64,000 bases of DNA, taken from positions 6,161,780 to 6,225,779 of the forward strand of contig NZ_AP022560.1 of the NCBI RefSeq assembly GCF_010726085.1. Direction: 5' to 3'. Position 1 is the first letter of the stretch, and each line of letters starts with the position of its first letter. The position numbers and the translations under genes are program-made. The notes beneath the pieces were generated by a model, which was not told the origin of the DNA, ran no database searches, and saw only the letters and a program-made list of their open reading frames with translations. Source of the DNA: Mycolicibacterium moriokaense (GTDB taxonomy: Bacteria > Actinomycetota > Actinomycetes > Mycobacteriales > Mycobacteriaceae). Shown piece by piece: positions 1 through 5,937 of the stretch.

Positions 1-457
1 CGATATCGCCTGCGGTACCGGTGTTGACGACGCCACCGTTGTTGGCGGTGTTGGTGGTCTTGTCACCGAAGGTGATGTCGCCGAAGTCCAGGCTGAAGTT
101 GCCGACGCCCTGCTGCTGGTCCTCGCCCGCCGTGTTGGCGACGTGGGTCTCGGGGCTCATGAAGCGGGTGTCGTTGTGGCTCAGCGTGTCGTTGTTCGAC
201 AGCACCTCGGTCTGGCGCTGCGGCGTGAAGGCGATGCCGTGGGTCTGGGCCACCGCCTGCTGCAGACCGAGGACCGGGTCGCCACCGCCGTGCAGGACCG
301 CGGCGGGTGCCATCGTGGCAGCGACTGCCTGCACCTGGGCCGCACTCACGTTGGAGACGTTGGCCGCGGCCATGGAGCGGCTCGGGTCGGTGATGAACTC
401 CTGGGCCCGCACCGGGTCACGGAAGAGGTCCAGGATCCAGTCGATGATGTTCGTCAT
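1..457 (-). CDS. iniB: IniB-like protein, N-terminal part, cut by window edge
   Basis: Reads leftwards from an ATG whose codon is 457-455 and runs off the window, so about 152 residues are visible. The start is supported by AAAGGA six bases upstream. The first 40 residues (MTNIIDWILDLFRDPVRAQ, then FITDPSRSM) match the N-terminal domain of IniB, the isoniazid- and envelope-stress-induced protein of mycobacteria. Later a GDPVLGLQQAVAQTHG segment also matches the family. After residue 120 the protein passes into Asn/Thr/Gly-rich low complexity, as expected for the repetitive IniB body. The iniR regulator gene lies 2.8 kb away, which supports the call. iniA and iniC would be beyond the left edge. 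Exact function of IniB is unknown; it is thought to be surface or envelope associated. Confidence 0.75.
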   Translation of the reverse strand, partial: MTNIIDWILDLFRDPVRAQEFITDPSRSMAAANVSNVSAAQVQAVAATMAPAAVLHGGGDPVLGLQQAVAQTHGIAFTPQRQTEVLSNNDTLSHNDTRFMSPETHVANTAGEDQQQGVGNFSLDFGDITFGDKTTNTANNGGVVNTGTAGDI

Positions 458-604
458 TTCGCGTCCTTTGGTCGTGTCTGTCGGGGTCTGGTCGCCGGGC
501 TGTCCGGCGAACTGATGACCACGCTATGGACGGCACGGCCCCCGGGAAACGGGGCCGAATCCCCTCGCTCGAGCGGTACGGCTCGGGTTACGACAGTGCC
601 CGCG

Positions 605-634
605 TTAGGGGATTAGGGGATGGTTAGGGGGTAG
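605..634. promoter_or_regulatory. Tandem TTAGGGG repeats upstream of iniB-like gene
   Basis: Three copies of TTAGGGG start at 605, 613 and 624, upstream of the iniB-like start (which reads leftwards from 457). The same heptamer recurs at 1361 and 1376 in the next promoter region. The repeats resemble MalT boxes, which are GGGGA-containing direct repeats. IniR, encoded 2.7 kb away, is a MalT-like regulator, so an IniR-binding role is a reasonable inference but is not shown by the sequence. Confidence 0.5.
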
Positions 635-654
635 CCGTCGAAGGCCGCACAAAG

Positions 655-690
655 CGAAACTGCGCGGCCCCGGTGGGCCGCGCAGCTTTG
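655..690 (-). terminator. Strong hairpin, likely terminator of the 711-1232 gene
   Basis: Perfect 11-bp stem CTGCGCGGCCC (660-670) and GGGCCGCGCAG (675-685) around a 4-base loop. It lies 26 bases beyond the stop codon of the leftward gene and is followed on that strand by a short T-containing stretch (TTTCGCTTTG). The T tract is weak, as is common in mycobacteria. Confidence 0.6.
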
Positions 691-710
691 GTGGTGCTGG
701 GACGAAACGA

Positions 711-1232
711 CTAGAAGATGTCGAATCCTGACGGGTCGGAGTCCATGTCGGCGACCTCGATGACGGTGGCGCCGACATCGCTGCCGGTCGGCAGGTCGAC
801 CTCCGGCAGATCATCGAGCGTGGGCTGGTCGAACTGCAGCCCGCCGTCGTCGGAGCCGACGACGCCCGGTATGCCGGAGTCGCCGAGACCGTCCAGCAGC
901 TGGTCGGGCGCATCGACGTGGTCGACGATCGCCGCATGCCCGTCATCAACAGCCTGAACTGGCACTTGATCGTCGAACGCGTCGAATGCAGCCGTCGCGG
1001 CACCACTCGCCCAGATGTTGTCTGTGACGTTGGTGACGCTCTCGGTGCCTACAGCCGGCACGGCAGCACCCAGCGACTCGGTGACGACCGGGATCAGGTT
1101 GTTGACGTCAGCACTGGTCACGTTGGTGAGGTTGGCGTCGAGGATGGCCTGGTCCGGGTTTTCGGCGTAGCGTGCTGCGGCGTCGGGATCGCGCACGAGA
1201 GACAACACGAAGTCGAGCAACTCGTTGGCCAT
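711..1232 (-). CDS. IniB N-terminal-domain protein (Rv0340-like position and size)
   Basis: Protein of 173 residues. The ATG at 1232 has a good ribosome site (GGGAGGG, 6-7 bases upstream); the frame stays open far upstream but that part overlaps the divergent promoter and the opposite gene, so it was not used. The first 60 residues (MANELLDFVLSLVRDPDAA, then YAENPDQAIL and SADVNNLIPVV) are clearly related to the N-terminus of the neighbouring IniB-like protein. The rest is acidic and rich in Asp and Val, with no signal peptide or membrane segment. In M. tuberculosis a protein of similar size (Rv0340) precedes iniB, so this is probably its counterpart. The molecular role is unknown. It is divergent from the Hsp70-like gene and shares its TTAGGGG-containing control region. 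Confidence 0.7.
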   Translation of the reverse strand: MANELLDFVLSLVRDPDAAARYAENPDQAILDANLTNVTSADVNNLIPVVTESLGAAVPAVGTESVTNVTDNIWASGAATAAFDAFDDQVPVQAVDDGHAAIVDHVDAPDQLLDGLGDSGIPGVVGSDDGGLQFDQPTLDDLPEVDLPTGSDVGATVIEVADMDSDPSGFDIF

Positions 1233-1360
1233 GAAACACCCTCCCTCCCAATTCAGATGTATGCGGCAGTACAGATAGCGAGCCTGATGGCTTGCCAACG
1301 ATGTTAGCGACGGCCGGTGCCGCGGAGATCGGTGTGAAACCCACCTCCGAAGCTGGGGCA

Positions 1361-1400
1361 TTAGGGGGCCCGGCGTTAGGGGTTTCGACGGCATAGGGGG
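1361..1400. promoter_or_regulatory. Second TTAGGGG cluster in divergent promoter
   Basis: TTAGGGG at 1361 and 1376, and a related ATAGGGGG at 1393, lie in the 231-bp region between the leftward IniB-domain gene and the rightward Hsp70-like gene. This matches the cluster at 605-634 in front of the iniB-like gene. A shared regulator is inferred, IniR being the obvious candidate because its gene is the second one downstream. Confidence 0.5.
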
Positions 1401-1463
1401 ATATGCCGTGGATTGGCGTACTGAGCCGCTATCGTGAGGTTCGGCCGAAACGTAGAGGAAAAG

Positions 1464-3269
1464 ATGAGCGACTCTCTCGGGTTGTCGATTGGGATGACCA
1501 ATCTGGTGGCGGCCCGCATGGGCCGGCCCCCAGTCATGCGGCGATCGGTGCTCACCGTGTTCGACGATCGCCCGCCGGAAGTGGGCCTGCCGTCGGAGTT
1601 CGCGGCGGACCCGTCGGTGCCCCAACAGGGCCTGGTCCTGACGGGGTTCGTCGAGCGAGTGGGCGACCCGGTGCCGCTGGTCGCGGCCGACGGTTCGGCG
1701 CACCGCGGAGAACAGGTGCTCGTCGAAGCCCTCGATGCGATGGCACGCACCGTGGGAGGGGGCGCACCCATCGCGATCGCGGTGCCCGCGCATTGGAGCG
1801 CCGCCACCGTGGGCGCGCTGCGCGGTGCATTGCGCGGCAGGACGAGCCTGGCACCCGACGGCGTGATTCCCGCACTGGTCCCGGATTCCGTTGCCGCGCT
1901 GTCTGCACTGCAATCGGCGCCGGGGCTGCCGCCCAGCGGCGTGGTGGTGCTGTGCGATTTCGGCGGCAGCGGCACCAGCATCACGCTGGCCAACGCGGGC
2001 GCCAACTTCGACACCATCGGCGAGACGGTCCGCTATCCCGACTTCTCCGGTGACCAGATCGATCAGGCCCTGCTCAACCATGTACTGACCGGTATCGCGG
2101 AGGCTAACGCCTCCGATCCCGCGAGCACGGCGGCGGTGGGCTCGTTGGCCCGGCTGCGAAACGACTGCCGCGTGGCCAAGGAGCGGCTGTCCGCGGAGAC
2201 AGCGGCAGCCGTGCACGCCGAACTGCCCGGCTTCGCCTCCGATGTCCGCGTGACGCGCACCGAGCTGGAACAGCTGATCGCCGGGCCGCTGAACGGCCTG
2301 CTGGACAAGGTTGAAGAAGCGTTGCAGCGCAACAACGTTGGGATCTCCGACATCTCGGCGGTCGCCACCGTCGGTGGTGGAGCGAACATCCCACTGGTCA
2401 CCCAGCAGCTGTCGACCCGCTTACGCGCGCCCGTCGTCACGACACCGCAAGCGCAGCTGAACGTGGCCGCAGGCGCGGCGGTGCTGGCAGCCAGTGCCGA
2501 CGCGGCGACCGGAATGGCGACCGCTGCCGACGCCCCGACGGGGCTGGCCCCGACCATGGGCTGGGCCGGTGCAGCAGCGGCAGGCGCAGCGGCCGCCGAT
2601 GCGGCTTCCGACTCCCCGGCGTCGTCGACGTTCCGCGCGCTCGCCTGGTCGCAGGACGACGCCCCCGCGGGCGAACCGGTGCCCTATACCGGCGAGGACT
2701 ACACCTTCGACCCGTCGACCACCGGCGCGGCCCGCCCGCCGATGGAGTTCAGCCACGAAGAGGAAGGCTTCACACCAGAACCCGGGCCACTGCCCTGGTA
2801 CAAGCGCCCGACTCTGTTGTTCGGGGCGGCAGCAGCCGCAGTGCTGTTGGCCATCGGCGGCCTCGCGGTCACGTTGACGAGCACGACGGGCAGCACGGGT
2901 CCGGTGACCGAGACGGCGACGACCGTCGAGACCGGTCCCTCGCCCGCGGGTCCACCCGCCACCTCCGAGACCATCACCGTCACGGGGTCCGACGGCCGCC
3001 CGAGCACCACAGTGGTGCCGCCTCCGCCGACGACGACCACCACGGCGACGACGACACCGTCGACCACCTCGAGCACGACGACAACAACGACCACCACCAC
3101 GACAACGACCACCACCACGACAACGACCACACCGACAACGACGACGACACAACCCACGACCACTCAGCCGACCACCACGCAACCCACCACCACCGAAGCC
3201 CCGACGACGACCGAAGAGCCGATCACCACCACAGCCGATGTGGTGATTCCTGACGACGACGGAACGTGA
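1464..3269 (+). CDS. Membrane-anchored Hsp70-like ATPase with poly-Thr tail
   Basis: Protein of 601 residues. ATG at 1464 follows AGAGGAA; an upstream in-frame ATG at 1434 lacks conserved sequence. Residues 1-350 have the Hsp70/actin-fold pattern: phosphate-1 loop LGLSIGMTNL (5-14), phosphate-2 DFGGSGTS (Asp165) and adenosine motif VGGGANIP (from 303), then AAGAAVLAA. No substrate-binding domain follows. Instead there is a linker, one hydrophobic span (about 449-472), and a Thr/Pro-rich tail of about 130 residues, including long pure Thr runs. By the positive-inside pattern the head should be cytoplasmic and the tail should cross the cell wall. It lies 3 bases before iniR, so they are probably co-transcribed. 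A paralogue is at 48084-49832. M. tuberculosis Rv0312 has the same architecture. Function unknown. Confidence 0.85.
   Translation: MSDSLGLSIGMTNLVAARMGRPPVMRRSVLTVFDDRPPEVGLPSEFAADPSVPQQGLVLTGFVERVGDPVPLVAADGSAHRGEQVLVEALDAMARTVGGGAPIAIAVPAHWSAATVGALRGALRGRTSLAPDGVIPALVPDSVAALSALQSAPGLPPSGVVVLCDFGGSGTSITLANAGANFDTIGETVRYPDFSGDQIDQALLNHVLTGIAEANASDPASTAAVGSLARLRNDCRVAKERLSAETAAAVHAELPGFASDVRVTRTELEQLIAGPLNGLLDKVEEALQRNNVGISDISAVATVGGGANIPLVTQQLSTRLRAPVVTTPQAQLNVAAGAAVLAASADAATGMATAADAPTGLAPTMGWAGAAAAGAAAADAASDSPASSTFRALAWSQDDAPAGEPVPYTGEDYTFDPSTTGAARPPMEFSHEEEGFTPEPGPLPWYKRPTLLFGAAAAAVLLAIGGLAVTLTSTTGSTGPVTETATTVETGPSPAGPPATSETITVTGSDGRPSTTVVPPPPTTTTTATTTPSTTSSTTTTTTTTTTTTTTTTTTTPTTTTTQPTTTQPTTTQPTTTEAPTTTEEPITTTADVVIPDDDGT
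3035..3230 (+). repeat. ACN-codon microsatellite encoding poly-Thr
   Basis: Near-continuous ACC/ACG/ACA codons encode the Thr runs of the Hsp70-like protein. Mixed synonymous codons argue for selection on the amino acid rather than recent slippage. The opposite strand reads as an open poly-Val frame, which is a by-product. A matching repeat is at 48175-48330 in the paralogue. Confidence 0.8.
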
Positions 3270-3272
3270 TCC

Positions 3273-5798
3273 ATGCCGAAGCCGGCGCCCGAGCATGCGG
3301 CCGAAATTCCGCCGCCCGCGCGTGACGCCGTCGCGGCGCTGACCGCTGCACCGGGCGACCCGGTGAAGATGCTGGTGTCCGGCGGCATCGGCAGCGGTAA
3401 GAGTTCCGTGCTCGCCGCGGTGCGCGCCGTATTGCGGACCGCGGGTGTGCCGGTGCTGACCCGACCGCCCCGCAGTGGAGACGATCCCAAAGCCGCCGTG
3501 GTGATCGACGACGTGCATCTGCTCGACGACGACGAGCTCGCGCAACTCGTCGACCTGGTCTCCGATCCGGCCTCCACGGTCGTCGTCGCGACCGAACCAC
3601 TCGCACACCGTCCGGCGCTACGTGCCCTGACCACCGCGATCGAACGCGAGAACCCCGTCGTCTCGGTCGGCGCGCTGAGCCCGGCCGACGTCACGCGTAT
3701 CTGCACCGAAACCTTCGACGCCCCACCGACATCCGAGTTCGTCCGGGCACTCATGACGACTACGGCCGGGCTTCCCTTTCTTCTGCAGCCGGCGATCGCC
3801 GCCGCATCCTCCCGCGAAGGGGAAGCACGGGCCGCAGAGGCCGCCGGGTTCGCACTGATGGAGCGACTGCGCCGACTGGAGGAGCCGGTGCTCGACACCG
3901 TGCTTGTGATGTCGCTGAGTCCCGACCTCGGACCGGACGACGTCGCGGCGACGTTGCGGATCGAAGCCCGGAACGCGCAGACGCTGGTGGACAGCGCCCG
4001 CGCCAGCGGACTGCTCGAACCGTCACACAGCCCCACGTTCCTGCTTTCCGTGCACAGCTCCATCGCCCAGATCATCGGCGCGGCAAGGCATCACGACATC
4101 GAGATCGCGCTGCTCGTCTCGCAGATCGAATCATCAACGCTGTCAGCCGATCTCGCTCTGCGGCTGGCCGAACACGGCCTGCGTGACGACCGGCTGGCCA
4201 ACGCGTTGGCGGAGCTCGCAGCCGAGAACCAGGACCGACCCGCAAGGGCGGCGAGGCTCTACCGTGCGGCCACGGATGCAGGGGCGACGAAGTTGAACTC
4301 GCGGCTGGCTGATGCGCTTGCCCTGACCGGTGACTGTACGGCCGCCGGCCGAATCGCCGATGATCTGCTCGGCTCGAACGACCCGGCCGAACGCGCGGCG
4401 GCGGTCCGCATCGCGGCCAGTATCGCCGCGCACGACGGAAGTTCCGCGCAGGCCGCCGACTTGTTCCGTTGGCTCGGCCCCTATCCCGACGCATTCGTGA
4501 GCGCGGCCGGCGCCGTCGTCTCCCTCGCCGTCGGGGACCTGCCGACGGCGCGCGCGGTGCTCAGCGTCGAGAACGCCGGCCCGCCGACGTCGACCTCACG
4601 CGCCGCCCGCAACCTCGCCGAGGGTCTGCTGTTGTCCCTCGAGGTGCCATATCCCGCGGCCGTCGCTCGGCTCGGCCAGGCGATCGTCGCCGACCCCCAG
4701 CCGACCGGGGTGGCGCCCGATACGTCCGCTGCACTCGTCACGCTCGCCGCACTGCACGGCGGCGACCCGGTGCGCGCCCGCAGCGTGATCGGCCGCGCCG
4801 TGCGTGCCGCGCCACACGACGACCCGGAGAGTGTGGCGTTCGTCGCGCGCAGGCACCGACTGCTCCTCGGCTGGGTGAAGATGCTCGACGGCCAACTGCC
4901 GCCGGCAACCGCCGATGTCACGGCCGTGGCCGCCGACGGCCCGCTGCATCGGCGAGATGCGCTGTGGGCGGCGGCGCTGCAGACCGCGATCGCCCGCCGC
5001 AGCGGCGACACCGGTGCGGTGCAGAAGCATTGGTACACGGCGATGGAGGTGCTCGCCGAATATTCGATGGATCTCTTCTCGCTGCTGCCGCTGGGTGAGC
5101 TGTGGGTGGCCGCGGCCCGCATGCGGCAGGTCGACCGACTGCAGCACACCCTCGACGAGGCGTTCGCCCTGCTCGAGTCGCTCGGTAAGCCGCTGCTGTG
5201 GTCGGTGCCGCTGCACTGGGCGGGTGTGCACGCGGGGATCCTGGCCAATTCCCCCGAGGCGGTGGCGCCGCACGGTCAGGCGCTGACCGCAGCGGCCGGC
5301 CAGAGCGCATTCGCCAAGGCGCTGGCACAGGCGGGCCGCACCTGGCTGCGGGTGCTCGCCAATCACGTCGACACCGACGAAGTCAGCGCGGCGGCGCGGA
5401 CGCTGTCGCAGTTCGGCCTCACCTGGGACGCCACCCGGCTGGCCAGTCAGGCCGCACTGCAGACTCCCGACGGACGGGTGTCCGGGGCGATGCTGCAACT
5501 CGCACGCGACCTCAAACAGACCAGTCTGGTTGACGCCGCGCCGGACGTCGACGCGTCCACAGCGGGCGACGCACCTCCGGGTCCCACCCGGCCGGCCTCG
5601 ACGCGACTGTCCGACCGGGAGCGCGAGGTCGCCGAACTGTTGCTCCTCGGCATGCCGTACCGCGACATCGGCACGCAGTTGTTCATTTCGGCAAAGACCG
5701 TCGAGCATCACGTCGCGCGGATTCGCAGACGGTTGGGCGCTGAATCGCGCTCGGAGATGCTGTCAATGCTGCGCGCGATGCTCAGCCCGCGGAACTGA
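3273..5798 (+). CDS. iniR: IniR, STAND-type ATPase regulator with LuxR HTH
   Basis: Protein of 841 residues, ATG 3 bases after the Hsp70-like stop. Walker A GGIGSGKSS is at 37-45 and a Walker B-like AVVIDDVHLLD at about 75-85. A long helical repeat region (about 300-750) of TPR/MalT type follows. A LuxR-type helix-turn-helix ends the protein (TRLSDREREVAELLLLGMPY, then KTVEHHVARIRRRLG). This is the signal-transduction ATPase layout of MalT. Position next to iniB and the iron-sulfur reductase gene identifies it as the Rv0339c orthologue, IniR, reported to activate iniBAC in response to trehalose-linked envelope stress. The TTAGGGG clusters upstream are candidate targets. Intact, with no unusual features. 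Confidence 0.88.
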   Translation: MPKPAPEHAAEIPPPARDAVAALTAAPGDPVKMLVSGGIGSGKSSVLAAVRAVLRTAGVPVLTRPPRSGDDPKAAVVIDDVHLLDDDELAQLVDLVSDPASTVVVATEPLAHRPALRALTTAIERENPVVSVGALSPADVTRICTETFDAPPTSEFVRALMTTTAGLPFLLQPAIAAASSREGEARAAEAAGFALMERLRRLEEPVLDTVLVMSLSPDLGPDDVAATLRIEARNAQTLVDSARASGLLEPSHSPTFLLSVHSSIAQIIGAARHHDIEIALLVSQIESSTLSADLALRLAEHGLRDDRLANALAELAAENQDRPARAARLYRAATDAGATKLNSRLADALALTGDCTAAGRIADDLLGSNDPAERAAAVRIAASIAAHDGSSAQAADLFRWLGPYPDAFVSAAGAVVSLAVGDLPTARAVLSVENAGPPTSTSRAARNLAEGLLLSLEVPYPAAVARLGQAIVADPQPTGVAPDTSAALVTLAALHGGDPVRARSVIGRAVRAAPHDDPESVAFVARRHRLLLGWVKMLDGQLPPATADVTAVAADGPLHRRDALWAAALQTAIARRSGDTGAVQKHWYTAMEVLAEYSMDLFSLLPLGELWVAAARMRQVDRLQHTLDEAFALLESLGKPLLWSVPLHWAGVHAGILANSPEAVAPHGQALTAAAGQSAFAKALAQAGRTWLRVLANHVDTDEVSAAARTLSQFGLTWDATRLASQAALQTPDGRVSGAMLQLARDLKQTSLVDAAPDVDASTAGDAPPGPTRPASTRLSDREREVAELLLLGMPYRDIGTQLFISAKTVEHHVARIRRRLGAESRSEMLSMLRAMLSPRN

Positions 5799-5874
5799 GG
5801 CCTCGGGCCTAGTTAGGTAAGCCTGCGTAGCGCGCTTTCCTGCGAAGGTGCAACTATGAGCAGGCACTGTGCGT

Positions 5875-5919
5875 AAGTTACTGACGGGTAACATAGGCGA
5901 AGTTACCCTTGAGTAACTT
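5875..5919. promoter_or_regulatory. Two tandem GTTAC-N6-GTAAC dyads in a nested palindrome
   Basis: GTTAC-N6-GTAAC occurs at 5877-5892 and again at 5902-5917. The two dyads are themselves arranged as a larger palindrome: outer arms AAGTTACT (5875) and AGTAACTT (5912), inner arms GGGTAAC (5886) and GTTACCC (5902), all perfect. The block ends 18 bases before the iron-sulfur reductase start. Paired dyads of this size are typical of TetR-family operators. No such regulator gene is adjacent, so the protein that binds here is unknown. Confidence 0.6.
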
Positions 5920-5937
5920 GGAACGGGAGGGCGTGCG

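Noticed and set aside
605..634. Short repeats as a CRISPR fragment
   Set aside because: Units of 7 bases without uniform spacers and no cas genes.
5813..5831. IdeR box-like TTAGGTAAGCCT upstream of the iron-sulfur reductase
   Set aside because: Only the left half matches the 19-base iron box; the right half (GCGTAGC) has no match to the expected ACCTAA, so specific binding is unlikely.
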